A stretch of DNA of 64,000 bases from the NCBI RefSeq assembly GCF_000720185.1, contig NZ_JOIY01000023.1, positions 1 through 64,000 on the forward strand. The letters are read 5' to 3'. Below are positions 41,123-49,803 of this stretch, piece by piece. The stretch is from Streptomyces sp. NRRL S-340. GTDB lineage: Bacteria > Actinomycetota > Actinomycetes > Streptomycetales > Streptomycetaceae. The notes under the pieces were generated by a model. That model saw only the letters and a program-made list of their open reading frames with translations, was not told the DNA's origin and did not search any database. The position numbers and the translations under genes were made by a program. Position 1 is the first letter of the stretch; the number at the start of each line of letters is the position of its first letter.

Positions 41123-42208
41123 ATGACCGATCCGATCCGCGGCACCCGCCACGGCTCCGCCCCCGCCCCTCTGTCCGTCCTGGACTCGGCCATGACCGGC
41201 ACCGGTCAGAGGGCCGCCGAGGCGCTGGCCGGCAGCATCGAACTCGCCCGGCTCGCCGACCGGCGCGGCTTCACCCGCTACTGGATGAACGAGCACCACG
41301 CCATGCCCGGCGTCTCCACCTCCAGCCCGCCCGTCCTGTTGTCCCGGCTCACCGCGGAGACCGGCAGGCTGCGGCTCGGCGCGGGCGGGATCATGCTGCC
41401 CAACCATCCGCCGCTGGTCGTCGCCGAACAGTTCGGCATGCTGGACGCCCTCGCCCCCGGCCGCATCGACCTGGGCCTGGGCCGCGCCCCGGGCACCGAT
41501 CACGCCACGGCCGCCGCCCTGCGCCGCGGCGCGAGCGACGCCGAGGACTTCCCCCAGCAGGTGGCCGAGCTGCTGCACTTCCTCGGCGACGACTTCCCGG
41601 CCGGGCACCCCTACGCCGACCGCGTGTACGCCGTGCCGGGGCCCGCCCAGGACCGGCTCAATGGCGTCACCCCGCCCACCGGCCGCCTGCCGGTGTGGCT
41701 GCTCGGCTCGTCCGGCTACTCCGCGCAGCTCGCCGCCCGGCTCGGCCTGCCGTTCGCCTTCGCCGCGCACTTCAACCCGCGCGATGTCGTGGCAGCCCTG
41801 CGTCTGTACCGCGAGCGGTTCACTCCGTCCGAGACCCTGGCCGAGCCGTACGCGCTGGTCAGCTTCACCGTCGCGGCATCCGACGACGAGCATGAGGCGC
41901 GCCGCCAGGCCGCCACCCTCGCGCACGCCATGCTCCGCATGTTCCAGCGCAAGTCCTACCTGATGCCGTCCCCCGAGGAAGTGGACGCCTACACCTACGA
42001 CGCCCAAGAACGCCAGGCCGTCGACAACTGGCTCACCCACGTCCCGCACGGCACCCCCGAGCAGGTCACCGCCCACCTGGACCGGGTCCAGCGGGACTCC
42101 GGCGCGGACGAGCTCATGATCGGCAGCGTCGGCCACTCCGTCCAGGCCCGGCTGCGTTCCACCGAGCTGATCGCCGACGCCTACGGCATGCCCGACAGCC
42201 CGCACTGA
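41123..42208 (+). CDS. LLM-class flavin-dependent oxidoreductase
   Basis: 361 residues. LSVLDSAMTGTGQRAAEAL, YWMNEHHAMPGVSTSSPPVL, LRLGAGGIMLPNHPPLVVAEQFGMLDALAPGRIDLGLGRAPGTD and LPVWLLGSSGYSAQLAARLGLPFAFAAHF match the bacterial luciferase-like monooxygenase group 1 (YhbW-type). It needs reduced FMN, and an FMN reductase follows 90 bp downstream. Substrates are unknown; alkanesulfonate, aldehyde or xenobiotic oxidation are possibilities. Confidence 0.85.
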   Translation: MTDPIRGTRHGSAPAPLSVLDSAMTGTGQRAAEALAGSIELARLADRRGFTRYWMNEHHAMPGVSTSSPPVLLSRLTAETGRLRLGAGGIMLPNHPPLVVAEQFGMLDALAPGRIDLGLGRAPGTDHATAAALRRGASDAEDFPQQVAELLHFLGDDFPAGHPYADRVYAVPGPAQDRLNGVTPPTGRLPVWLLGSSGYSAQLAARLGLPFAFAAHFNPRDVVAALRLYRERFTPSETLAEPYALVSFTVAASDDEHEARRQAATLAHAMLRMFQRKSYLMPSPEEVDAYTYDAQERQAVDNWLTHVPHGTPEQVTAHLDRVQRDSGADELMIGSVGHSVQARLRSTELIADAYGMPDSPH

Positions 42209-42298
42209 CACGGGACGGACAACCGGCGGTCCTCCGTCCGTCAACGCATACCCCGTCACCCCAAGTTGTGCGTCCCCAGGAGTTCCCGAGGAGTTCTC

Positions 42299-42847
42299 AT
42301 GGCCACCGTCCTCGCCCTGGCCGGCAGCCCCTCCCGGACGTCCCGTACCGCACTCCTGGCCGAGCACACCGCCGCGGACCTCCGGGCCCGCGGCCACCCG
42401 ACCCGCGTACTCGTCCTGCGCGACCTGCCCGCGGCACCGCTGCTCACCGCCGACACCCACGACGCGTCCCTGGCCCGCGCCGTGAGCCTGGTCACCGAGG
42501 CCGACGCCCTCGTCGTGTCCACCCCCATCTACAAGGCCGCCTACTCCGGACTGCTCAAGACCTTCCTCGACCTGCTGCCCCGACACGCGTTCGCCGGGAA
42601 ACCGGTGCTTCCCCTGGCCACCGGCGGCAGCCCGGCCCACGTCCTCGCCCTCGACCACGCCCTGCGCCCGGTCCTCACCGCGCTCGGCGCCCAGGTCGCC
42701 CAGGGCCGGTTCGTCCTGGACCGGCACATCACGACCTCCCCGGACGGCGCGACGACCCTCGGCCACGACGACCTGCGGCAACCGGACCACATCATCGCCC
42801 AGTTCGCCCGCGCTCTTCCGTCCCGCACACACCTGAACGCCGCCTGA
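42299..42847 (+). CDS. NADPH-dependent FMN reductase (SsuE-like)
   Basis: 182 residues with ATG at 42299 and GAGGAG before it. VLALAGSPSRTSRTALLAEH is the flavodoxin-like FMN loop; VVSTPIYKAAYSGLLKTFLDLLP is the SsuE/MsuE signature, and ATGGSPAHVLALDHALRPVL follows. It supplies FMNH2 to the preceding LLM monooxygenase. The pairing resembles SsuD/SsuE sulfonate systems, but no sulfonate importer is adjacent. Confidence 0.85.
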   Translation: MATVLALAGSPSRTSRTALLAEHTAADLRARGHPTRVLVLRDLPAAPLLTADTHDASLARAVSLVTEADALVVSTPIYKAAYSGLLKTFLDLLPRHAFAGKPVLPLATGGSPAHVLALDHALRPVLTALGAQVAQGRFVLDRHITTSPDGATTLGHDDLRQPDHIIAQFARALPSRTHLNAA

Positions 42848-42899
42848 CGACCACCGGACCGCCCCCGCCACCCCTGCCTCCCCCGAAAGTACGGATCAC

Positions 42900-44171
42900 A
42901 TGGGCCACCCGTCCCCTGCCTTCCCACGCACCCCACCCACCGCCGAGCTCTCCCCCTCCATATCCGCGGTGCAGAAGCGCACCCTTACCGTGCTGCTCCT
43001 CTCCCAGGTTCTCAGCGGCGTCGGCCTCGCCGCCGGTGTCACCGTCGCCGGACTGCTGGCCGGACGGATGCTCCACAACACCTCACTGTCCGGACTGCCC
43101 ATCGCCCTGCTCACCGCGGGCTCCGCCGGTGCCGCCGTCGTCATCGGACGCATCTCCCAGCGCCTCGGCCGCCGCCCGGGACTGGCCGCCGGATACCTCA
43201 CCGGCGCCCTCGGCGGAGCCGGTGTCGTCGTCGCGGTCACGCTCGGCAGTCCCGCGCTGCTGCTCGTCTCCCTGTTCCTCTACGGCGCCGGCACCACATC
43301 CAACCTCCAGGCCCGCTACGCGGGAGCCGACCTCGCCGCACCCCATCAGCGCGCCCGCGCCACCTCCACCGTCATCGTCGCCACCACCGCAGGCGGCATC
43401 GCAGGACCCCTGCTCACCACCCCCGCCGGACACCTCGCGACCGCGCTCCACCTGCCCGAACTGACCGGCCTGTTCCTCCTCTCCACGGCCGCGTTCACGC
43501 TGGCAGCGCTCACCCTCCTGTTGTGGCTGCGCCCCGACCCGCTCGTGCTCGCCCGCACCCTGCCCGCAGCGTCGGACCAGGGCGCGCCCGCGGATTCCCC
43601 CTCCCGGCCCGGCCCCGGCCTGGTCGTCGGCGTCGTGGTCCTCGTCCTCAGCCAGCTCGTCATGGTCGCCGTGATGACCATGACCCCCATCCACATGCAC
43701 GCCCACGGCTTCGGCACGGCCGCGTCCGGCCTGGTCATCGCCCTGCACACCGGTTCCATGTACCTGCCGTCGCCGCCGGCGGGCCGCCTCGTGGACCGCT
43801 TCGGCGCCACTGCCATGAGCGTGGTGACGGCCGGCACCCTGCTCGCCGCGGGAGTGGTCGCCGCCCTCGCGCCCGGCCACTCCTTCCCTCTGATCACCCT
43901 CGCCCTCGTCCTGCTCGGCGTCGGCTGGAGCTTCGGTTTGGTCACCGGCACCGCGATCGTCACCAACAGCACACCCCTGGCCACCCGCGCCAAGGCCCAA
44001 GGACTGGTCGACGTCGCCGTCGCCGTCGCGGGCGCCGCCGGCGGCCTGGCCTCCGGCATCGTCGTCGCCTCGGCCAGCTACCCGATCCTCGCCCTCACGT
44101 GCGGCGCCCTCGCGTTCGTGGCCGCGCCTGCGGCCGTCATCGCGGCCCGCAAGGACTCCGCACGCGCCTGA
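42900..44171 (+). CDS. MFS transporter
   Basis: 423 residues with twelve hydrophobic segments. Between helices 2 and 3 lies VIGRISQRLGRRPGLAAGYL (motif A variant D/G-x-x-x-D-R-x-G-R-R), and AGRLVDRFGATAMSVVTAG is its equivalent in the second half. Probably a drug or metabolite exporter. It is the fourth same-strand gene after the UlaG-like hydrolase and 52 bp behind the FMN reductase, so likely in one operon. Confidence 0.85.
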   Translation: MGHPSPAFPRTPPTAELSPSISAVQKRTLTVLLLSQVLSGVGLAAGVTVAGLLAGRMLHNTSLSGLPIALLTAGSAGAAVVIGRISQRLGRRPGLAAGYLTGALGGAGVVVAVTLGSPALLLVSLFLYGAGTTSNLQARYAGADLAAPHQRARATSTVIVATTAGGIAGPLLTTPAGHLATALHLPELTGLFLLSTAAFTLAALTLLLWLRPDPLVLARTLPAASDQGAPADSPSRPGPGLVVGVVVLVLSQLVMVAVMTMTPIHMHAHGFGTAASGLVIALHTGSMYLPSPPAGRLVDRFGATAMSVVTAGTLLAAGVVAALAPGHSFPLITLALVLLGVGWSFGLVTGTAIVTNSTPLATRAKAQGLVDVAVAVAGAAGGLASGIVVASASYPILALTCGALAFVAAPAAVIAARKDSARA

Positions 44172-44306
44172 CCGACGCAGGAACGTCGACGTGGAATGGC
44201 TGGAACTCGCGGGACCACGCTCCGGCACCGTGCCGTCTGCGGCAACGTCGGGGATACTCCTGCTCCCGTAGGACATGTCGCGGCGTGTGTCGAACGGGGA
44301 ATCTCC

Positions 44307-45623
44307 ATGCAACGGCTCAGGTACGTCCTCGCGGGCATCGTCACAGCGGGCCTGCTCAGCTCTTGCGCCAGCGGCTCGGGGCACGGTGACGGAACGGAAG
44401 AGACCCACAAGCCCCCGGCCGGCGCAGGGAAGACCGGAACCGTGCCCCACGGTCAGTCCGCGCCCCATGACCGCCTGTCCGTGCCCAGCGTGTACGACAC
44501 CTCCCACGGATGGGAATCGGACATGATGGGGACCCACCTCTTCCTCCCGCACTCCGCGGCCGTCGCCGTCTTCCAGCCGGCCGGGAACAACGGCGAGTTC
44601 ACCGTCATGGACGCGGCCACCGGCACGACGAGGTGGACGAAAAAGGTCGAAGGCGCCGGCATGATGTCGGCCCTCGTGACGACCGAGCAGGGGCAGGACT
44701 ATCTCGTGGCCACGTCGTCCGGCACGAAGGGCGAGGACGCGGTCAGAAAAGGCCGGGACGTCACGACCCTCGACATCTTCAGCGCCAAGGACGCGGCCAA
44801 CGGAGCTGCCATGCCGGCGCGCCATCTCGAACTGCCGGGCGAAGGCACCGTCACCGACGGGGGCGGCGGCCTGCTGGTGCGGTTCGGCGACGAGTCCATC
44901 GCGACGGTGGATCCGGCCACCGGGGCGACGAAGTCCTTCGACCTGACGAAGACGAAGCCCCCGGCCGGCGAGTGCCGTCTGTGCTTCGCGTCGACCAAGG
45001 CCGTCGCGGTGACCTCGCGTGGACCGCTGCTCGCCACGGACGAGCAGCCCAAGGCCCACTACTGGGTTCCCGGCGTCTGGTCGGGCGGCGCCCTGACCAC
45101 CGATTCCGAGAACAAGCTCTTCATGACCCCGGTCCGCACCGCCCTGTTCGCCCTGTGGCACGACGACGGGGCCAAGCAGGACACCCTCGCCGTCCTGGAC
45201 CCCGCGACCGGCAAGGTGCGGGCGAAGGTGAACTGCACGGCGCACGGTTTCCAGCGGAACGAGGACGCCGCCAAGAGCGCTTCACTGTCCGCGAACGGGC
45301 GCTACCTCGTCCAGGACGACGCCGCCTTCGACCTGGAGAAGGGCACCGGCCGCTGCTTCGGGGACACCGCGCAGACCAAGGCCGTCGATTTCGACGGCGT
45401 GACCGACGACGGCACCGCCTTCGGCAGCACCCTCCCGGGGGACGACTCGCAGGTGCGGTCCCCGGTGGTCGTGGACATCGCCACCGGAACGGTCAGGGCC
45501 GACCGGTACGAGGTGACGCCGTTCGGTGACTTCGCCGGCTACGGCCTCTTCCTCTACAGCGCCGACGGAGCGGACACGAACCTGGAGCACTACAAGGTGG
45601 TCGCCTACCGGCACGCCCGGTGA
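44307..45623 (+). CDS. Lipoprotein with PQQ-like beta-propeller
   Basis: 438 residues. Signal MQRLRYVLAGIVTAGLLSSC has a lipobox (LLSS-C at about 20). The mature part has repeated strand signatures: VMDAATGTTRWTKKVEGAG, ATVDPATGATKSFDLT, AVLDPATGKVRAKV, VVDIATGTVRADRYEV, typical of PQQ/WD-like propellers with D-x-x-TG blade turns. Extracytoplasmic and membrane anchored. ATG 44307 is chosen because the lipoprotein signal begins there. Function unknown; such proteins often sit on the surface or assist assembly. Confidence 0.75.
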   Translation: MQRLRYVLAGIVTAGLLSSCASGSGHGDGTEETHKPPAGAGKTGTVPHGQSAPHDRLSVPSVYDTSHGWESDMMGTHLFLPHSAAVAVFQPAGNNGEFTVMDAATGTTRWTKKVEGAGMMSALVTTEQGQDYLVATSSGTKGEDAVRKGRDVTTLDIFSAKDAANGAAMPARHLELPGEGTVTDGGGGLLVRFGDESIATVDPATGATKSFDLTKTKPPAGECRLCFASTKAVAVTSRGPLLATDEQPKAHYWVPGVWSGGALTTDSENKLFMTPVRTALFALWHDDGAKQDTLAVLDPATGKVRAKVNCTAHGFQRNEDAAKSASLSANGRYLVQDDAAFDLEKGTGRCFGDTAQTKAVDFDGVTDDGTAFGSTLPGDDSQVRSPVVVDIATGTVRADRYEVTPFGDFAGYGLFLYSADGADTNLEHYKVVAYRHAR

Positions 45624-46270
45624 GCTGATCGAACCGAGCGAGGCGCTGCCGATCTCCCTGCGCGCCCCGGTGACGGCCGGTCGCCGCTCCTCGGCAGCGC
45701 GTCTCCAGGATCGCCGGGGCGGTGGCCGTGAACGCGGCAGACGGGCTCGTCCGGATGACGCGTTACCCGGGCCGGCGGCCACACCTCGTCTACGGCCCGC
45801 GCCGCGTTCCCGGAACCACAGACGGAGTGCAAGCAGACTGGTGAGCGGGTCGAGCAGCCGGCGCTGTACGGAGGTCTTCACTGCGTATCCTCATAGGCTT
45901 TTTGTCGTAACGGGTCGCGACCGCCCGGGAGTTCTCGAGCCGCGGTTGGTGGTCCGCTCGACTTCGTCACGGCGCCGGTAGTGCTCCTGGTCGAACCCGG
46001 CGGGCCTGTCGCCCGCGCTGCCTCCGCACCGGCGGTCGGCCCGCTGGTCCCTCGGCTCCGGGATCGTGTGCCTGATCCGGCGTCTTCGCAGGCAACTGTG
46101 GTTGCGGCGAGGACGCCCGGGGGGAGTCGGGGCGGTCCGGGCGGTCCGGTCGCTCACGGCGCGCGGGAGGTCGGACCCTGCGAGCCGCACGGCAGGGTGG
46201 TCCTGGGTCCACCCCTGTGGGGGTGCTGGACCGCTGTCGGACCGAACGGGCCGCTCATAGCGTTGAGTTC
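45624..46270. other. Intergenic region with transposase debris
   Basis: About 650 bp without an intact gene. The transposase fragment at 45895-46094 occupies the middle. A short stem GTCCACCCC/GGGGTGCTGGAC lies at about 46207-46231, ahead of the Tat-exported hydrolase gene. The first 250 bp hold nothing recognisable. Confidence 0.5.
45895..46094 (-). pseudogene. IS5-family transposase C-terminal fragment
   Basis: Minus-strand reading CLRRRRIRHTIPEPRDQRAD, then FDQEHYRRRDEVERTTNR, then in a shifted frame RLENSRAVATRYDKK. This is the C-terminus of IS5-type transposases (RGIRHTIPE...FD...YRRRNxVERxxNRLKxxRAVATRYDK) with the catalytic Glu in the EVER segment. The frameshift and missing N-terminal two thirds make it a dead remnant. 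Confidence 0.8.
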
Positions 46271-47257
46271 ATGATGGATGACACGAACGAAGAACGAAAA
46301 GGTGCCACCCGGCGGACGGCGCTGCGCGGGCTGGGACTCGCAGCGGGGGGCATGGCGCTGGCCACCGGGCTCGGAACCTCGCCGGCCGCGGCGGCCCCGC
46401 GTCGCGGGCTCGCAACGTACGTGCTGGTACACGGTACCCACAGCGCCGGCGCGTTCTGGATGCCGATCGCGCGGGAACTGGTGCTGCGCGGCCACCGCGT
46501 CGTCATGGTGGACCAGCCGCGGCACGGCGCGGAGGCTTTCGTGGCGGAGTCGTACCAGCGGCAGGACCTCACAGCGATGGCGGTCGAGCCCTCCCCGCTG
46601 AAGGGCCTCGGGCTGGACGACTACGAGGCGCGCGTCACGGGCATCGTGCGGCAGGCCGCACGGAACGGTCCGGTGGTGCTGGTCGGGCACAGCCTGGGTG
46701 GCGTGTCGGTCAGCCGTGTCGGCGACGCCGTCCCGCACCTGCTTCACCACATCTGCTACATGGCGGCCTTCTGTCCCAGCAACGTCCTGCCCACGGCGGA
46801 CGCCTGCACGGCGGCGCCCGAGAACGCGAACGCCGTCAGCCCGGTGGAGCTGACGGTGGGTGACCCGGACCGGCTCGGGGTACTGCGGCTGAACTTCCGT
46901 ACGGGTGTCAGCAGTGAGCTGGCCCTCCTGAAGGAGATGATCTGCGCGGACTACCCCGACGCCGACTTCCGCCGGATTCTGGCCGGCATGCAGACCGACG
47001 AGCCCGTCGCCGCCTATGCGGGCCGAGCGGTCGGCCGGCCCGGCACCTGGGGACGCATTCCCCGCACGTACCTGCGTTTCGGCAGGGACCGTACGATCGC
47101 CACCGCGCTCCAGGACAGAATGATCGCGGAAGCCGACGCGTCCACACCCGGCAACAGGTTCCGCGTGCACGATTTCCCCGGGGCGTCACACGTCGGCCCT
47201 CTGGATCCCACCCCGGTTGCGGACGTCCTGGACACGCTCGTAGGGCAGAGGGGTTAG
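46271..47257 (+). CDS. Tat-exported alpha/beta hydrolase
   Basis: 328 residues. ATRRTALRGLGLAAGGMALA with a cleavable AAAAP end is a twin-arginine signal peptide. The hydrolase core has YVLVHGTHSAGAFWMPIARELVLRGHRVVMVDQPRHG (oxyanion), VVLVGHSLGGVSVS (nucleophile Ser) and ASHVGPLDP (catalytic His). It resembles salicylate-esterase/EstA-type plant-like hydrolases. It acts outside the cell; substrate unknown. ATG 46271 (or 46274). Confidence 0.8.
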   Translation: MMDDTNEERKGATRRTALRGLGLAAGGMALATGLGTSPAAAAPRRGLATYVLVHGTHSAGAFWMPIARELVLRGHRVVMVDQPRHGAEAFVAESYQRQDLTAMAVEPSPLKGLGLDDYEARVTGIVRQAARNGPVVLVGHSLGGVSVSRVGDAVPHLLHHICYMAAFCPSNVLPTADACTAAPENANAVSPVELTVGDPDRLGVLRLNFRTGVSSELALLKEMICADYPDADFRRILAGMQTDEPVAAYAGRAVGRPGTWGRIPRTYLRFGRDRTIATALQDRMIAEADASTPGNRFRVHDFPGASHVGPLDPTPVADVLDTLVGQRG

Positions 47258-47864
47258 ATTCTGTCCGGCTGATCATGTGACCTTCCGATTGACCGCTCGT
47301 TGGTCCGGTCATGCGCCGGGGGATCTGAGGAATCGCGAGTGACCGCTCCCACTCCAGGTCCTCGGGCCGGTGCTCCCGGCGATGCCGCGGCCGAGTTCGT
47401 ACAGGGCCAGGCGGGCCGCCGCTCACGCGGCGGTCGCACGGTAGGTCCCGGTCGCCCGGGGCGGGATCGGACGGGTCGGAGTACCGCGCGCCAGGAAGCG
47501 GACGCCCCGGCGGGCAGGCGGGCCAGTACGCCGTGAACCGGCCGCCCCGCCTTTCAGCTGCGGAGATGCAGGAGTCCCGCATCAGAACGGATCCCGGTGC
47601 CCGCGTCACATCAGCCTCACGCCCTCACCCGCGAAATCTCTCGCCGATCGACCGACTCAGGAGCAGTCGGTGGAGGCCAGGTGCTTCGGCGCCCGCGGGC
47701 ATGGCCCTGCTGCCGGTCGCGGTGGCGGGCATCCTGCTCACCGCGCTGGTGGGCAGCGCGCGGATCATGCGGTTGCGCGCCACCGCCCGCAAGCACCGCC
47801 GGGCCGGCCGCAGGGCTGTGAAGGCCGAGGCCAGGACTCGTCGAAGGTCCGGCGGTAGCCCGGA
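47258..47864. other. Intergenic region with a possible small membrane protein
   Basis: Mostly non-coding in appearance. From the ATG at 47701 a 65-codon frame to 47898 starts MALLPVAVAGILLTALVGSA (one membrane helix) followed by a very basic tail and overlaps the end of the convergent aldo/keto reductase gene; third-position bias is good at first and weak later. No ribosome binding site is clear. Confidence 0.4.
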
Positions 47865-48875
47865 CTACCGGGAGCCCGCCACAGGCTGCCGCTTGTAGAA
47901 GGACTCCTCCAAGTAGACGGCCGCGTGCGGCTGGTAGGGCTCCTCCAGGTAGGCGGCCTCGTCTTCGTCGAGTTCGACGTCCACCGCGGCGACCGCGTCG
48001 GCCAGCTGGGCCGGCTTGGTGACCCCGACGATGGGCGAGGTCACCACCGGGTTGCGCATGACCCAGGCCAGGGCGACCTGGGCCGGGGACAGACCCCGCT
48101 TGCCCGCGATCTCGTGGACGCGTTCGGCCACCGCCTGGTCCTCGTCGCGGTAGAGGATCTCGCCGCCCGGGTCACTTCCGGCACGCGCCGTGGCGGTGTC
48201 CCGGGCCCGCGTCAGCCTGCCCCGCGCCAGCGGGCTCCACGGGATCACGCCGATGCCCTGGTCGGCGCAGAGCGGGAACATCTCCCGCTCCGCTTCCCGG
48301 TGGATGAGGTTGTAGTGGTCCTGCATCGACACGAACCGGGTCCAGCCGTTCAGGTCAGCCAGGTACAGGGCCTTGGCGAACTGCCAGGCGTACATGGAAG
48401 AGGCTCCGATGTAGCGGACCTTCCCGGACTTGACCGCGTCGTGCAGCGCCTCGAGGGTTTCCTCGATCGGGGTGTCGTAGTCCCAGCGGTGGATCTGGTA
48501 CAGGTCGATGTAGTCGGTCCCCAGTCGCTTCAGGGAGGCGTCGAGCTCGGCGAAGATCGCCTTGCGGGACAGCCCGGCGCCGTTCGGGCCGGGGCGCATC
48601 CGCATCCAGACCTTGGTGGAGAGAACGACCTCCTCGCGCCGGGCGAAGTCCTTGACCGCCTGGCCGACGATCTCCTCGCTGCTTCCGGCGCTGTACCCGT
48701 TGGCCGTGTCGAGGAAGTTGACGCCGCTCTCCAGGGCCTGCTTGATGATGTCCCGGCTGGCGTCCGCACCCAGCGACCAGGGCTCGCCGCCCCGGTCCGG
48801 CTCGCCGAAGCTCATGCAGCCGAGGGTGATGGCGGAGACTTCCAGTCCGGTCGCTCCGAGTTTGATATATCGCAT
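47865..48875 (-). CDS. Aldo/keto reductase
   Basis: 336 residues. Catalytic tetrad residues are visible: FLDTANGYSAGSSEEIVG (Asp, Tyr), VVLSTKVW (Lys), YQIHRWDYDTPIEETL (His). SPLARGRLTRARD and VTKPAQLADAVAA bind NADPH. It matches the AKR family near YajO/1-deoxyxylulose-5-phosphate-reductase-like and drug-resistance AKRs. The C-terminus contains a near repeat (YLEEPYQPHAAVYLEESFYK). Alone between a convergent region and the promoter region at 48876-48960. Confidence 0.85.
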   Translation of the reverse strand: MRYIKLGATGLEVSAITLGCMSFGEPDRGGEPWSLGADASRDIIKQALESGVNFLDTANGYSAGSSEEIVGQAVKDFARREEVVLSTKVWMRMRPGPNGAGLSRKAIFAELDASLKRLGTDYIDLYQIHRWDYDTPIEETLEALHDAVKSGKVRYIGASSMYAWQFAKALYLADLNGWTRFVSMQDHYNLIHREAEREMFPLCADQGIGVIPWSPLARGRLTRARDTATARAGSDPGGEILYRDEDQAVAERVHEIAGKRGLSPAQVALAWVMRNPVVTSPIVGVTKPAQLADAVAAVDVELDEDEAAYLEEPYQPHAAVYLEESFYKRQPVAGSR

Positions 48876-49400
48876 GCCCGGAACCTAGGAGTTGGAGTGC
48901 GCTGTAACGCAAATACGTCTCGGTCCGGAATCCGGGGCGTGTGGCATGTGCGCCCTGTCAGGTTTCGACCGTCTCGGCCAGACGTACCAGGGAAGCCAGC
49001 GGTAGCGAGTGACCAGCTGTCGATTCCCGGCCGAGTGCGTGGGGCACTCACTCCTCAGCCCGGGGCACTCACTCCGCAGCCCTCCGACGGCAAGCCGCCC
49101 TCGCGGTTCCGCCGCCACGACCGATCACCGCTCGATCACCATGCCCGCACCCGGCACCCGTACCCGGCACCCGCACCCGGCACCCCCGGCCGCGGACGTG
49201 GAGGCGTGCGGACATCACCGTCCGGACAGTGTCCCCGGCTTCGTCGACGACCAGGACTTGTCCGGCCGAACATGTAACCGGCCCGTGCCCGGGCCGCTGG
49301 TCCTCCGCCTCCCGCAGCACCTCATCCCGGCCCGAGGCCCGCGGGGCCTGCTGATGTGATCGCCGGGGCGGGGCGGGGCGGGCGCGGGCGGGCGGGGCGG
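48876..49400. other. Intergenic region with short repeats
   Basis: No gene recognised. Contains a direct repeat gggcactcactc (about 49039 and 49062), cacccggcacccgtacccgg-type tandem units (49150-49186) and a G-rich tract of ggggc units (49363-49399) just after the STAS gene end. A minus-strand frame (VLVVDEAGDTVRTVM, about 49200-49260) vaguely recalls a receiver domain start but is too short to call. Confidence 0.4.
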
Positions 49401-49775
49401 TCAGTCGGGCGCCGCGGCGGGGGTGGGGCAGCTGTGCAGGACCCGGTCCGCACCGGTCAGGGCCAGCATGTGGCGCACGCGTTCGCCGGGGGCGATCAGC
49501 GCCAGGCGGGCACCGGCGGTCCTGGCAGTGCGGTAGGCCGCGATCAGGCACGTCAGGCCGGTGGAGTCCAGGAAGGTGACGCCGGACAGGTCCAGGAGCA
49601 CGCTGTGACCCTCGGTGGCCAGCAGTGGCTGCAGGGTGTCAGCCAGGTGAGGAGCGGTGTGCAGATCGAGACCCCCTCGGAACGTCTCCAGACGGCGGTC
49701 GGCACGAGTGCGGTGCACATCGACGTGCGGTGCGCGCTGTCGGTGTTGGGAGGCGGGCGGCTGATCGGTGCTCAT
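49401..49775 (-). CDS. STAS domain anti-sigma factor antagonist
   Basis: 124 residues. LDLHTAPHLADTLQPLL, HSVLLDLSGVTFLDSTGLTCLIAAYRTA and ARLALIAPGERVRHMLALTG form a SpoIIAA-like STAS fold; the Ser in FLDSTG is the phosphorylation site used in partner switching. It lies 28 bp downstream of a PP2C phosphatase on the same strand, which would dephosphorylate it. The anti-sigma kinase is not in the window. Confidence 0.85.
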   Translation of the reverse strand: MSTDQPPASQHRQRAPHVDVHRTRADRRLETFRGGLDLHTAPHLADTLQPLLATEGHSVLLDLSGVTFLDSTGLTCLIAAYRTARTAGARLALIAPGERVRHMLALTGADRVLHSCPTPAAAPD

Positions 49776-49803
49776 CTCCGTTTCCTTCCGCGTGCGCGGC
49801 GCT

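Noticed and set aside
49069..49551. Possible receiver-domain start (VLVVDEAGDTVRTVM) on the minus strand
   Set aside because: Only about 15 residues look receiver-like, without the phospho-acceptor Asp region or a plausible start.
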